This document shows, in pieces, positions 51,112 through 61,136 of a DNA stretch of 64,000 nucleotides. This DNA is from an uncultured Chitinophaga sp. (GTDB lineage: Bacteria > Bacteroidota > Bacteroidia > Chitinophagales > Chitinophagaceae), in contig NZ_CAMLHC010000005.1 of NCBI RefSeq assembly GCF_946479755.1, positions 1 to 64,000 on the forward strand. The letters are read 5' to 3'. The notes below the pieces were generated by a model, which was given only the letters and a program-made list of their open reading frames with translations, was not told the DNA's origin and made no database searches. Made by a program: the position numbers and the translations under genes. Position 1 is the stretch's first letter. Each line of letters opens with the position of its first letter.

Positions 51112-52071
51112 ATGAAATTGAATTTTTGGAATCATCTGTTTAAAACAGATGACCACTACACCTACAACCCTTTTGAAAACGGCGTGGAAGTACTGAATTT
51201 CTGGCCCGGCCAGGCTTCCAAAGATTTATGGCTGTATCAATTCGTCACCACCAGGTTCGGGGACATGCTGAACAAAGAAAATTCGCTATTACTGGCTTCC
51301 CTCTTCGGGCGAAAATCACATATCCGGAAAAGCCCTTCCAGGACCAAAGTATTTTTCTCCGGTGAAAACCTGGCCAGATTTCCTAAATACAAAGATTACT
51401 GTGCCGACGTCGTTGATCTTGCTATCGGGTTCGATGATATCCGGCGGCCCGGTTATGTCAGGTTTCCGCTGTGGCTACTGTTCCTGTTTGAGCCAGAAAG
51501 CACCTATGATACTATTAAAGCCAGGGTGGAAAACATTTCGCGGGACATACCAAACATTATTCCCGGTAAACAACAGTTTTGTTCACTGATTTGCAGTCAC
51601 GATAAAAACGGGAACAGGGAAAAGTTGTTTCACCTTATCAATGCAGTCGGCAAGGTAGACAGCGCGGGAAAATATCTGAATAATACCAACGCGCTGAAAC
51701 AGGACTACCATGATAACAAAGTGGATTTTCTCCGGCAGTACCGGTTCAACATATGCCCGGAGAACACTAACAGGCACGGCTATGTGACGGAGAAGGTTTT
51801 TGAAGCCATTATGTGTGGCTGCATCCCGATCTATTGGGGAGCCGGTAACCATCCGGAACCGCAGATCCTTAACAGGGAAGCGATCCTGTTTTACGACGAA
51901 AGAAATCCGCAGGCGCTTTCTGATAGGGTGAAAACATTGCAGGGCAACACTCAAGCCTATACGGATTTTGCGATGCAGGACAGGTTTCTGCCAGGGGCAG
52001 CAGACCGTATCCATGAGATGTTCGTTGCCTTGGAACAAGGGATCAGGGAGAGATTGGCGAAGCATGGTTAA
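51112..52071 (+). CDS. GT10-family (alpha-1,3-fucosyl) transferase
   Basis: A 319-residue glycosyltransferase of family GT10. The donor-binding block FNICPENTNRHGYVTEKVFEAIMCGCIPIYWGA is complete, with the Glu of TEK and the following IPIYWG, and FFSGENLARFPKYKDYCADVVDLAIGFDD fits the N-terminal acceptor half. Such enzymes transfer fucose from GDP-fucose to GlcNAc or glucose. It is a single gene with a terminator behind it and no glycan-synthesis neighbours, so its acceptor is not evident. It has no signal peptide and should act in the cytosol. Confidence 0.9.
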   Translation: MKLNFWNHLFKTDDHYTYNPFENGVEVLNFWPGQASKDLWLYQFVTTRFGDMLNKENSLLLASLFGRKSHIRKSPSRTKVFFSGENLARFPKYKDYCADVVDLAIGFDDIRRPGYVRFPLWLLFLFEPESTYDTIKARVENISRDIPNIIPGKQQFCSLICSHDKNGNREKLFHLINAVGKVDSAGKYLNNTNALKQDYHDNKVDFLRQYRFNICPENTNRHGYVTEKVFEAIMCGCIPIYWGAGNHPEPQILNREAILFYDERNPQALSDRVKTLQGNTQAYTDFAMQDRFLPGAADRIHEMFVALEQGIRERLAKHG

Positions 52072-52094
52072 AAGACCGTTCGCACTTACGCACA

Positions 52095-52137
52095 TAAAAA
52101 AGCGGGTCTGTATTGTTACAGACCCGCTTCCTTTTTG
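52095..52137. terminator. Bidirectional terminator (GT10 / YceI)
   Basis: A perfect 13-bp stem (52100-52112 with 52117-52129) with a TTGT loop, an A-run before it and CCTTTTTG after it, between two convergent genes. Confidence 0.9.
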
Positions 52138-52145
52138 ACAATAAC

Positions 52146-52820
52146 TTAGTGTTTGGCCGCTTTCAGGCTAAAACCAATTTCAACATCTTTGCTGATCATC
52201 CAGTTTTCGGGGCTACCTTCTGTTTTGTAGCTGATACCCCAGGCAGATCTGTCGATCACAAACTTCGCGTTGGCTACAACGTCGTTTGCGCCCACGGTAA
52301 TCTGTGCAGGGAAAGTAATGTTCAGGGTACTGTCTTTCAGGGTCAGGTTGCCGCTGATCAGGTTAGTAGCGCCCGGAAGCAGACTTTTCTGTTTGGTGCT
52401 GTCGTAAGGAGCAACACCGGTAATCACGAATTTTGCAGACGGGTACTTTGCCACGTCGAAAAAGTCAGCGCTTTTCAGATGGCCTTCCAGGTCGGCAGGT
52501 TTCTTTTCCGGCTCAGTAATAGAGGCGGGATCTACTGCCAGCGCATTCAGGTCAACATTGAAGCTACCACTGCTGATAGCACCGTTTTCAACATTGAGTG
52601 TGCCATCAGTTACTTTGATAGTACCAAAACGGGGAGCAAATCCACCTTTGTGGGTAGCACGCCATTGAACGGCAGTTGTAGCGGTGTCAATTACATAGGC
52701 TGCGCCGGTGGCTACAGCCGCTTCTTTTTTTTCTTCGGTCTTCGCCTGGTCGGTAGAGGCGCCGCCGCCACAGGCAGCCAGCGTCAGCAGCAAAGCAATT
52801 GCAGGTACTGTTTGTTTCAT
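52146..52820 (-). CDS. YceI-family lipoprotein
   Basis: A 224-residue lipoprotein (lipobox LTLAAC at about residue 18, followed by a GGG-rich linker). The body is a YceI lipocalin-like beta-barrel (YVIDTATTAVQWRATHKGGFAPRFGTIKV, FSLKAAKH end). YceI proteins bind polyisoprenoid-type lipids. Here it would sit on the periplasmic or outer-membrane surface. It is a single gene, and no clear partner is nearby. Confidence 0.92.
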   Translation of the reverse strand: MKQTVPAIALLLTLAACGGGASTDQAKTEEKKEAAVATGAAYVIDTATTAVQWRATHKGGFAPRFGTIKVTDGTLNVENGAISSGSFNVDLNALAVDPASITEPEKKPADLEGHLKSADFFDVAKYPSAKFVITGVAPYDSTKQKSLLPGATNLISGNLTLKDSTLNITFPAQITVGANDVVANAKFVIDRSAWGISYKTEGSPENWMISKDVEIGFSLKAAKH

Positions 52821-52917
52821 AAATAAATTAAGTTAAAACTATAAACGCCTCAATTTAATAGATTAGATTCAAATAGCGACCAAATACATCGAAAAATATC
52901 AATATCTAACAATTTCA

Positions 52918-53292
52918 TTACATTCTTTTCCTGTAAGCCATCAGGGCTGCCTCGACCAGTTTTTTCAGGGAAGCGCTCTGCAACACGCCTTCATCATGGA
53001 TTTCCACGTAGCGGGATAGTTTACCGGTACCTTGCAGTATCCCGGCCGGATCGGGCAGTTCGTTGCCCTTGTAGAAACCCAGCTTCACCCCTTTTTGCGA
53101 GGGAATAATGGTACATACCATCTCTGTATACCGCTGGCCGTAGGTGAAAGCGATCATTCTGGCCGGCAAATCCAGTTGTTCTGTAATATCCGGCAGCATC
53201 TTTTTCAGCATTCCCCGCAGGGCCTGCACACGACCCGCTACCGATGCCGGATAACCGTCCAGAAAGGATAATATGTCCGTGTCAGTCTTCAT
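52918..53292 (-). CDS. DUF1801-domain protein
   Basis: A 124-residue small cytosolic protein with the DUF1801 pattern (ILSFLDGYPASVAGRVQALRGMLKKMLPDI, GVKLGFYKGNELPDPAGILQGTGKLSRYVEI). Its molecular role is unknown. It is divergent from a Crp/Fnr regulator with a 59-base gap that has to hold both promoters. Confidence 0.88.
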   Translation of the reverse strand: MKTDTDILSFLDGYPASVAGRVQALRGMLKKMLPDITEQLDLPARMIAFTYGQRYTEMVCTIIPSQKGVKLGFYKGNELPDPAGILQGTGKLSRYVEIHDEGVLQSASLKKLVEAALMAYRKRM

Positions 53293-53324
53293 GAAATGTA
53301 AGTTACCTTAAAAAATTATAATGC

Positions 53325-53332
53325 TATATTCG
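53325..53332 (+). promoter_or_regulatory. Probable promoter -7 element of Crp/Fnr gene
   Basis: TATATTCG, close to TAnnTTTG, lies 19 bases before the start codon. The -33 element is not clear. Confidence 0.35.
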
Positions 53333-53351
53333 CGCCGAACGCATCATAGCT

Positions 53352-53939
53352 ATGGATGAGATAACAGCTTTCCTGCAAACAAAGGCCGGACCGTCTTTTC
53401 AGCCGGATGATCCGGAATGGGCCAGTCTTATCGATAATGCCGATGTTCACACCTATAAAAAGAACACCGTCATTCTTAAAAGAGGCAAATGCAGCGAAGC
53501 AGTATTGCTGGCAGCAGCAGGTATTATGGCCTCGGCATTCAGTGCGGAAGACAAAACCGTTATAGGCCGTTTCTTTCTTCCGGGTACCCTGTGCACCAAT
53601 TTTGACAGCCTGCTGACGCAGGTTCCCTCCCGGTTTCAGATCGTCAGCGTCACCCCCTGTACCGTCATCAGTATCCCCGCTGTTGAATTTCTGCGGCACT
53701 ACTACCGGAGCAACGGCCCCGGCGTGCTGTTCAGAAAAATGATACTGGAGATCATGGCGGAAGATATCTGGCTGACAGACATGAAACTCCTCTACAGCAA
53801 AGAAGAAATGGTACATCACCTACGGGAGCACTATCCCGACATTATCCGGCTGGTACCGTATAGATACATCGCTATGTACCTTGGCATCACCGCCGAAGCC
53901 TACAGCCGCATACTTAAAAAGAGCCGGCATAAAACCTAG
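53352..53939 (+). CDS. Crp/Fnr-family transcriptional regulator
   Basis: A 195-residue regulator. A cyclic-nucleotide-binding-like beta-barrel spans about 20-115 (KKNTVILKRGKCSEAVLLAAAG), a dimer helix follows, and a short C-terminal winged-helix ends the protein (LVPYRYIAMYLGITAEAYSRILKK). The residues that bind cAMP in Crp are not obvious, as is usual in Bacteroidota members. Target and effector are unknown. The divergent DUF1801 gene is a possible target. Confidence 0.88.
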   Translation: MDEITAFLQTKAGPSFQPDDPEWASLIDNADVHTYKKNTVILKRGKCSEAVLLAAAGIMASAFSAEDKTVIGRFFLPGTLCTNFDSLLTQVPSRFQIVSVTPCTVISIPAVEFLRHYYRSNGPGVLFRKMILEIMAEDIWLTDMKLLYSKEEMVHHLREHYPDIIRLVPYRYIAMYLGITAEAYSRILKKSRHKT

Positions 53940-54059
53940 CCGGTGCGGGGCTTTCATACGCTCCCTCCATTCCATCCGGCCATCCGGGCCCTCCCCGCCA
54001 AGAAAATCCGGCAAAGAACTCCTTATTTCACTACTTTTATCCTTCTTTTTAAATGAGAC

Positions 54060-54650
54060 GTGACGCGATATAGTTCCTATACAGATAAAGACTTATGTGA
54101 GTTGTTGAAACACGGCGATGAAGCGGCGTTCACTACCCTCTACGATCGTTACTGGGCAGGCATCTACCGCAACGCCATGAAAATCCTCGGCGACGGCAAC
54201 GATGCGGAAGACGTGGTGCAGGAACTGTTCGAGTCCATCTGGAAACGCCGCGAGACCCTGCAGATCAATGGTACCCTTGCTGCATACCTCCACACCAGCG
54301 CCAGGTATATTGCCCTCCACCTGATAGAAAAAAATGTTACCAAAGCGGAATATGGCGACGCAGTGGCCACCGCCCTCCCCCTCGTGGAAAACCCCGTCAT
54401 AGAATCCCACATGGATGCCCGGGCCCTGGAATCGGCCATAGACCAAATCGTGGCTACCTTACCCGATAAAATGAAAACCGTCTTCCTGCTGAGCCGTCGC
54501 GAACATCTTACCCATAAGGAAATCGCCGAAAAACTCCGGATCTCCGAAGAAACCGTAAAAAAGCAGGTTTACAACGCGCTGAAGGCGATCAGGCAACAGC
54601 TAGGCCCGGTGCCGCTGGGCATTATGATCGCCGTTATTTATACCGTTTAA
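54060..54650 (+). CDS. ECF RNA polymerase sigma factor
   Basis: A 196-residue sigma-70 family factor starting with GTG (the nearby ATG at 54053 is out of frame). Region 2 is FTTLYDRYWAGIYRNAMKILGDGNDAEDVVQELFESIWKR. Region 4 is LTHKEIAEKLRISEETVKKQVYNALKAIRQQ. A hydrophobic C-terminal tail ends the protein. It heads a sigma-FecR-SusC-SusD operon and is followed by fecR after 79 bases. Confidence 0.92.
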   Translation: MTRYSSYTDKDLCELLKHGDEAAFTTLYDRYWAGIYRNAMKILGDGNDAEDVVQELFESIWKRRETLQINGTLAAYLHTSARYIALHLIEKNVTKAEYGDAVATALPLVENPVIESHMDARALESAIDQIVATLPDKMKTVFLLSRREHLTHKEIAEKLRISEETVKKQVYNALKAIRQQLGPVPLGIMIAVIYTV

Positions 54651-54729
54651 AAAAAATTCCTGTTTCATCTACCACCACGCTGCTTTTTTTCACACATACT
54701 CATACAGGCATTCTTAACAACCTGTTTGT

Positions 54730-55899
54730 ATGGCCGACAGCGAAAAAGTCAGGATACTGCTACAGCGCTACCGGGAGGGACGATGTACCCCGGAGGAAAT
54801 CCAGTTTATCGAAAACTGGTACCAGCAGCTGCTGGACAAGTCGCAGTGGGATTTTCAGCCCGGCGAAGAGGCCCTCATCGGCGCCCGCATCAAAGCCCGG
54901 ATGATGGAACGGCTGCAGCGTTCTGGTACGGGGCCCGCTGTAAAAACGCTACCGCTGTACCGGAGAAAATGGTACCGCAGGGCCGCTGCCGCCGGGTTAG
55001 CACTGCTGCTGGCTGCCGGCGCCCGGTACTGGATGGGCATTTCATCGCCCCCACCCGCCCCCGGAATAGCGGCCGTAACACAGGATGCACTGCCGGGAGG
55101 CAACAAAGCCATCCTCACGCTGTCGAACGGCGAACAGGTAGTGCTGGACAGCGCCGCCAACGGCCAGCTGCCGCCCCAGGGCAATGCACAGGTGCAAAAG
55201 GTGGTCAACGGCCAGCTGGTCTACCAGTCAGCCCCGGAAAATACCGGCAGCAGCGTATACAACACCCTTACCACACCCCGTGGCGGACAATACCAGCTGC
55301 AACTGCCCGACGGCACACGGATATGGCTCAACGCCGCCTCCTCCGTTACCTATCCTACTTCCTTTGCCGGAAAAGAACGGCAGGTAAGCATTACCGGAGA
55401 AGCATATTTTGAAGTGGCGGCCGATGCGCAGCATCCTTTCCGGGTAACCACCGGCAGCATGGCCGTAGAAGTACTGGGCACCCATTTTAACGTAAACGCC
55501 TACCCGGACGAAGCCGGCATCAGCACCACGCTGCTGGAAGGAAGCGTAAAAATAGTCCGGGGAAAAAATACCCGCCTGCTGGCGCCGGGGGAACAAGCCA
55601 ACCTATCGCCCGAAGGGCAGATAACACATGTTAAAAACGTAGACCTGGACCAGGTGATGGCCTGGAAAAACGGCAAATTCATTTTCGGCGATAGAGCGGA
55701 CATCCATACCGTTATGCGCCAGATCGCCCGCTGGTACGACCTGGAAGTCGTTTACCAGGGCAACGTACAGCAACATTTCTGGGGATCTATGCCACGCGAA
55801 GCCAACGCCTCCCAGGTGTTCAAACTGCTGGAAGCTACCGGCGGCGTACGTTTTATGCTGGAAGGGAAAAAAGTAACTGTCATGCCCACATCCAAATAA
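54730..55899 (+). CDS. FecR-family anti-sigma factor
   Basis: A 389-residue FecR protein with a cytosolic N-terminus (LLQRYREGRCTPEEIQFIENWY), a transmembrane helix at about 80-97 (AAAAGLALLLAAGARYW), the FecR domain (DALPGGNKAILTLSNGEQVVL; TTPRGGQYQLQLPDGTRIWLNAASS) and a C-terminal part (GKFIFGDRADIHTVMRQIARWYDLEVVY) that meets the receptor's STN domain. The long overlapping frame at 54726-55412 is a shadow of this gene. Confidence 0.93.
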   Translation: MADSEKVRILLQRYREGRCTPEEIQFIENWYQQLLDKSQWDFQPGEEALIGARIKARMMERLQRSGTGPAVKTLPLYRRKWYRRAAAAGLALLLAAGARYWMGISSPPPAPGIAAVTQDALPGGNKAILTLSNGEQVVLDSAANGQLPPQGNAQVQKVVNGQLVYQSAPENTGSSVYNTLTTPRGGQYQLQLPDGTRIWLNAASSVTYPTSFAGKERQVSITGEAYFEVAADAQHPFRVTTGSMAVEVLGTHFNVNAYPDEAGISTTLLEGSVKIVRGKNTRLLAPGEQANLSPEGQITHVKNVDLDQVMAWKNGKFIFGDRADIHTVMRQIARWYDLEVVYQGNVQQHFWGSMPREANASQVFKLLEATGGVRFMLEGKKVTVMPTSK

Positions 55900-55926
55900 C
55901 AAGAAAAAAGGCAACCAAAAACAAAA

Positions 55927-55953
55927 CCGCTCCGGGGGTCGAGACCGAAGCGG
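55927..55953 (+). promoter_or_regulatory. Stem-loop in susC leader
   Basis: The stem is 5 bp, one C-A mismatch and 3 bp, with a 9-base loop and no T-run after it. It ends 73 bases before the susC start at 56027. It is the third hairpin of the same shape and position in the window. Confidence 0.35.
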
Positions 55954-56026
55954 GAAATGTCCAGGTATGCCTACTGATACAATCTGTTCGGACTGCTCAA
56001 TTTATCAACCTAAACAATGCAAAGCT

Positions 56027-59000
56027 ATGCAATTTAAAGCTCTTTGTAACCCTGCCCGTGGCAGGACAATCACCAAAATGCTGATGATCATGAAACTCAC
56101 AGCCGTCCTATTATTATCGGTATGCCTCACGGTAAGCGCTGCCGGATATGGCCAGATATCGCTGTCAGCGCAACGCAGCCCCTTACAAAAAGTATTCAGG
56201 GAAATACAGCAACAAAGCGGCTATGACTTTCTATGTACCTACGAAGTGCTGGAAAAAGCAGGACCCGTGTCTGTCAACGTACACAACGTGTCCGTACCAC
56301 AAGCCATAGAAGCCGCCTTAAAAGGCAAAGGCCTCACCTATTATATGCAGGGTAAAACAGTGGTGATCCAGCCGCTACCACCTTCCACATCTGCGCCCGC
56401 AGACACCGCCCGTCCGGTGATGACTGTCCGTGGTATGATCACGGACGACAAAGGCGTGCCCGTTCCGGGAGCCACCATCATGGTCTCCGAACTCCGGAAA
56501 TCCGTGCCCGCCAACAGCAGCGGCGCTTTTGAGCTGAAAGAAATAAAAGCCGGGTATACCCTTGAAATATCCTGCATCGGGTATGAACCCCGGCGGATAT
56601 CCGTAAAAGACAACACGCCGCTGACCATCATCCTACAAACATCTACCATGAAATTAAAAGAAGTGGTCATGGTAGGATATGGTCAGCAGCAAAAAATAAA
56701 TCTCACCGGCGCCATCGCCACCGTTGGTGCTAAAGAACTGAGCGAAAACCACGCCACGCCGGCCGTTTCAGATATGCTGGCAGGCCGCATCTCCGGCCTC
56801 TATGTACAAAAAAGCAGCGGCGTGCCCGGAGCCGGCTCCGACCTGAAGATCCGCGGCCTCAGCACTTTTAACAACTCCAGCCCGCTCGTGATCGTAGACG
56901 GTATTCCCGGGCGTAACCTCGACGACCAGAACCCGGCCGATATACAATCCGTCTCCGTTCTGAAAGATGCCGCGGCCATCGCGGTATACGGCGCCAGGGC
57001 CGCCAACGGGGTTATCCTCATCACCACCAAAAAAGGCCTCGCCGGCAAACCGGAAATCACGTTCAGCGCCAACATGATCCAGCAAAAGCCGACGCATATC
57101 TACAAAAGAATGAACGCCTTCCAATATGCGGAGCTACGTAACGAGGCACTGCAAAATGAAGATACCTTCGACCCATCGCTGGGACTGGGCTATACACCCG
57201 AACAGCTGCAGAAATTTAAAGACGGGTCCGATCCCGATCGTTATCCGAATACCGACTGGTTAAAAACACTCACCAAAAGTTCTATCCTCCAGTCCAACTA
57301 TAACCTGTCCGCCTCCGGTGGCAATGAGAGCACCCGGTACTTCGTTTCGGTAGGGTATGTAAAAAACGGCGGACTGGTTCCTATCGAAGACTACAGCCGC
57401 TGGAACCTGCGCAGCAACCTCGCCGCCAACATCACCCGCAACCTGAAGCTGGAACTGAATGTCGCCGGTGTTTTCAGCAAACAGGAAGGACAGGACCTCT
57501 ATGGCGGCACCTACATCATGAAGCAGGCATATGGCACTCCGCCCATACGGGTCAACCGGTTCAGCAACGGTCAATATGCACAGGTGCCGGAACAACGCGG
57601 CAACTCTTACCTGCAGTCAATCGGCAAAGCAGGCTTCAATACGGCTACTACCAACACCCTGAACAGCACCTTGTCACTCCAGTACGATCTGCCCTGGATA
57701 AAAGGGCTGTCAGTGAAAGGTACCGCCGCCTACGACAAAGGCTATACGTTTGGGAAAAACTTCTCCGTTCCGTATGAAGTGTATACCATCAATAATGCGG
57801 GCGACTATACGAAAGTAGCTCCCAACCCGCCTGCCCCGGCGCTGAGCGAAAGCTTCAACCAGCCCAGATCGCTCACCCTGGAAGGGTCCGTGCGGTATGA
57901 ACGGGAAGTGAAAGAGCATCACTTCTCCGGCTTGCTGCTCTATACACAAACACAGTCCAACTATGATAACTTCAGCACCCAACGCAAGAACTTCGTTTCC
58001 GGCGCATTGCCGCAACTGAGCCTGGGTGATCCTACGCAGGCCACCAATGCCGGCGGCGCCACACAGTCGGCCCGCAGAGGCGTTGTAGGCAGGGCTTCGT
58101 ATGACTATGCCTCGCGCTACCTGCTGGAGTTTAACTTCCGCTACGACGGCTCCGACATCTTCCCGCCGGACCACCGCTATGGATTTTTCCCTTCTGTCTC
58201 CGGCGGATGGGTGATCTCTAACGAGCCTTTCTTCAAAGAACCTTTCAAAGGGCTGGACTTCCTCAAGGTCCGCGGCTCCTGGGGACAGCTGGGCAACGAC
58301 CGCGTAGCGCCTTACCAGTTCCTCTCCACCTATGCGCTGATCGGCGCTCCTTATTACGGCGGCGGCTATACGTTCGGAGGGCCCTCACCGGTATTCTACC
58401 CGTCTTTACAGGCAGGCGTACTGCCCAACCCGTCCTTTACCTGGGAACGGGCGGTAATGACCAACATCGGACTGGAAGCGCATTACAAGGGCGATCTGAT
58501 TGTTCTTGAAGCGGAGTATTTCCGCAAGCGCACGCGTGATATCCTCGCAGCTCCCGCATTACAGGTGCCTTCCGTGATCGGTCTGGGACTGCCCGATTAT
58601 AACAACGGCGTTGTAGATAACAGCGGTGTGGAAATCACGCTGACGCACAACCGCCGGCTGGGTGAATTCTCTTATTATATCAGTGGCAACATCAGCATCA
58701 ACCATAATAAAATCGTTTCGTTTCCCGAATCACTGAGTACGCCGGCATGGCAAAAGGTGACGGGAACTTCAGTGGCCAGTTATTCCGTGGTAGATCCACT
58801 GGTAGGCAGACTAGGGTACCAGTCGGACGGCCTGTATCAGTCACAGAAAGAAATAGACGAAGGCCCTACCCCGCTATACAGCACCGTAGCCCCCGGTGAT
58901 ATCCGGTATAAAGATATCGATGGTGATGGCGCCATTACGCCCAACGACCGTGTGGTATTGGGACAGCATTTCTTCCCCGGCATTCAGTATGGTGTCCGCT

Positions 59001-59428
59001 GGGGCGGCAGTTATAAAGGTCTCGAGTTAAACGTACTGTTGCAGGGCTCCGGCAATGTGCAGGCCTATAACTCCACGATCAATGCCCGCGTAGGGGTGAC
59101 CGGCAGCACGCAGCTATTGGACCGCTGGACACCGGAAAACACCGGCGCCTCTTATCCCCGTTTATGGGTGAACTATCAGAATAACGCAGAAGTGTCCGAC
59201 TACTGGGTAGTCAACGCCGCGTATATGCGCCTGAAAAACCTGGAGCTGGCATACAACGTACCCAAACGGCTGTTACAGCGTGCCGGCATCAAAAATCTGC
59301 GTTTATCCGTTTCCGCTAACAACCTGCTCACGTTTACCCACTTCAAACTGTTTGATCCGGAAAATGCCGGACTGATCACCGATCCGCTGATGAAATCCTA
59401 TTCAGCCGGCGCTTCGCTGCAGTTCTGA
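56027..59428 (+). CDS. SusC/RagA TonB-dependent receptor with STN domain
   Basis: A receptor of about 1133 residues. Start 56027 (MQFKALCNPARGRTITK) is chosen over 55967 because it gives the same short pre-signal extension as the other SusC and the same leader length. A signal core follows (MKLTAVLLLSVCLTVSAAGYG), then an STN domain, a carboxypeptidase-like domain (GMITDDKGVPVPGATIMVSE), the VVMVGYGQQQKINLTGAI signature, a plug with GARAANGVILITTKKG, and a barrel ending SAGASLQF. It pairs with the SusD protein encoded 44 bases downstream and is controlled by the upstream sigma/FecR pair. Confidence 0.94.
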   Translation: MQFKALCNPARGRTITKMLMIMKLTAVLLLSVCLTVSAAGYGQISLSAQRSPLQKVFREIQQQSGYDFLCTYEVLEKAGPVSVNVHNVSVPQAIEAALKGKGLTYYMQGKTVVIQPLPPSTSAPADTARPVMTVRGMITDDKGVPVPGATIMVSELRKSVPANSSGAFELKEIKAGYTLEISCIGYEPRRISVKDNTPLTIILQTSTMKLKEVVMVGYGQQQKINLTGAIATVGAKELSENHATPAVSDMLAGRISGLYVQKSSGVPGAGSDLKIRGLSTFNNSSPLVIVDGIPGRNLDDQNPADIQSVSVLKDAAAIAVYGARAANGVILITTKKGLAGKPEITFSANMIQQKPTHIYKRMNAFQYAELRNEALQNEDTFDPSLGLGYTPEQLQKFKDGSDPDRYPNTDWLKTLTKSSILQSNYNLSASGGNESTRYFVSVGYVKNGGLVPIEDYSRWNLRSNLAANITRNLKLELNVAGVFSKQEGQDLYGGTYIMKQAYGTPPIRVNRFSNGQYAQVPEQRGNSYLQSIGKAGFNTATTNTLNSTLSLQYDLPWIKGLSVKGTAAYDKGYTFGKNFSVPYEVYTINNAGDYTKVAPNPPAPALSESFNQPRSLTLEGSVRYEREVKEHHFSGLLLYTQTQSNYDNFSTQRKNFVSGALPQLSLGDPTQATNAGGATQSARRGVVGRASYDYASRYLLEFNFRYDGSDIFPPDHRYGFFPSVSGGWVISNEPFFKEPFKGLDFLKVRGSWGQLGNDRVAPYQFLSTYALIGAPYYGGGYTFGGPSPVFYPSLQAGVLPNPSFTWERAVMTNIGLEAHYKGDLIVLEAEYFRKRTRDILAAPALQVPSVIGLGLPDYNNGVVDNSGVEITLTHNRRLGEFSYYISGNISINHNKIVSFPESLSTPAWQKVTGTSVASYSVVDPLVGRLGYQSDGLYQSQKEIDEGPTPLYSTVAPGDIRYKDIDGDGAITPNDRVVLGQHFFPGIQYGVRWGGSYKGLELNVLLQGSGNVQAYNSTINARVGVTGSTQLLDRWTPENTGASYPRLWVNYQNNAEVSDYWVVNAAYMRLKNLELAYNVPKRLLQRAGIKNLRLSVSANNLLTFTHFKLFDPENAGLITDPLMKSYSAGASLQF

Positions 59429-59472
59429 GAAACAAACCATGACAAAGACATTCCAATTAAACCAGGCGTATC

Positions 59473-61113
59473 ATGATAAAAAATAATAGCATAACAGGCA
59501 TCCTGCTGTTGGGACTGGCGCTGCTGATGGGCGGTGCCTGCAACAAGGATTTTTTAAATAAAGGTCCGCTGGACCAGTACAGCGATGAAAATGTGTGGAA
59601 AGACAGTGCGCTGATCACCCGCTTTGTGGCAGACATCTACAGTAATCTCATCACCACCTATGACTATGTGGGGAGCTATAATTCCATCAACCAGGGTATG
59701 ATGCCGGCAGATATTACCGACGAAGCCCAGTCGAATTTTCCCGGCAGCTATGCGGACCTGATCAACCACGGCCAGTATAATGCGTCCACCAACCTGTTTG
59801 ACGCCTTCTGGTCCTTACCCAGCAGCGGCGGCTTCCATCAGAACGGCGCATATGAAAACATCCGTAAGTGCAATACGTTTCTGTCGCACCTCGACGAGAT
59901 GCCTTTAAGCGCCGCGATGAAGCAACGGCTTACCGGAGAAGTAAAATTCCTGCGGGCTTATAACTACCAGTTGCTGTATTCCATCTTCGGCCGTTTCCCC
60001 ATTATCGATAAAGTGCTGAACATGGCCGATGATCTCACTATCCAGAGAGGCACCGATGAAGCCTGCCGCGCCTTTATCATCAGCGACCTGGATGCCGCAG
60101 CTGCATCGCTACCGGTAAAATATGCCAGTCCCACGGACCTGGGCAGGATCACCAAAGGCGCCGCCATCGGCATGAAATGCCGCCTGCTGCTGAATGCCAA
60201 ACAGTATGAAGCGGCAGCCGCCGCCGCGCTGGAGGTTATCAACCTGAATACCTACCGGCTGTTTCGCGATTACGCCGGTATATTCTACCCTGAAAACGAT
60301 GACAACGAGGAAGTGATTTTCAACAAGGAATACGGCAGTGATCAGAGCGGCCAAACACATACGCTGGACCTCTATCAGAACTCTTCTTTCTTCACTGGTT
60401 TCTTCAGCCCGGAAGATGTGCCTACGCAGAACATGGTGGACCAGTACCTGATGACCGACGGCCTGTCGTGGGATAAATCCTCCCGCTATGATCCGGCGCA
60501 TCCGTATGCCAACAGAGACCCGCGCATGCAGGCCAGCATTATTTATGACGGCACCACGTGGAGAGGGCAGGTAATTGATATGCAGCTCGGATCAGCGTTC
60601 AATCCTGTTTCCGGCAGCCCGTCGCTGACAGGTTATATGTTCCGCAAGTTCCTGAACCCGAACTATGTATTTTATGGTAACAACGCCAACTATCAGAACT
60701 GTGTGGTGTTACGCCTCGCAGAAATATACCTGAACTACGCCGAATGCCAGCTGAAACTGGGCAACCCGGAGGAGGCCCGCAAGTATGTGAACCTGCTTCG
60801 CCGCAGGGTGCAGATGCCCGAGTTAAACGCCGGAGAGATGACCTGGGATGCTTACGTACGGGAACGTACGGTGGAGCTGGCGTTTGAAGGAGAGCGCCGC
60901 GCAGACATCCGCCGCTGGGACAAAGGCGCCGAACTGCTGGGCGGCACCATCTATGGCGTGTCTATTGAAACGGTCAACGGTGTACGTCAATACAAGCGGA
61001 AAGTCGTGGAGAAACGTGTATTTGAGACTAAAATGTATTATGTCCCTATTCCGCAGGCACAATTACAGAAGTATCCGGCAGGAAAAGTGTTAGAACAAAA
61101 CCCCGGTTGGTAA
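59473..61113 (+). CDS. SusD/RagB family outer-membrane lipoprotein
   Basis: A 546-residue SusD-type lipoprotein with a lipobox ending GGAC (Cys23), the opening NKDFLNKGPLDQYSDENVW, TPR-like helices and the C-terminal signature RERTVELAFEGERRADIRRWDKG. It would bind the oligosaccharide or peptide taken up by the adjacent SusC. Unlike the left-end locus, no enzymes follow in the operon, so the substrate class is open. A strong terminator stands 23 bases after the stop. Confidence 0.93.
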   Translation: MIKNNSITGILLLGLALLMGGACNKDFLNKGPLDQYSDENVWKDSALITRFVADIYSNLITTYDYVGSYNSINQGMMPADITDEAQSNFPGSYADLINHGQYNASTNLFDAFWSLPSSGGFHQNGAYENIRKCNTFLSHLDEMPLSAAMKQRLTGEVKFLRAYNYQLLYSIFGRFPIIDKVLNMADDLTIQRGTDEACRAFIISDLDAAAASLPVKYASPTDLGRITKGAAIGMKCRLLLNAKQYEAAAAAALEVINLNTYRLFRDYAGIFYPENDDNEEVIFNKEYGSDQSGQTHTLDLYQNSSFFTGFFSPEDVPTQNMVDQYLMTDGLSWDKSSRYDPAHPYANRDPRMQASIIYDGTTWRGQVIDMQLGSAFNPVSGSPSLTGYMFRKFLNPNYVFYGNNANYQNCVVLRLAEIYLNYAECQLKLGNPEEARKYVNLLRRRVQMPELNAGEMTWDAYVRERTVELAFEGERRADIRRWDKGAELLGGTIYGVSIETVNGVRQYKRKVVEKRVFETKMYYVPIPQAQLQKYPAGKVLEQNPGW

Positions 61114-61136
61114 CAGCCGGTACTATTCCAATCTGC

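Noticed and set aside
54726..55412. 228-codon open frame overlapping the third fecR
   Set aside because: Arg/Gly/Pro-rich shadow in another frame. The FecR frame has clear domains.
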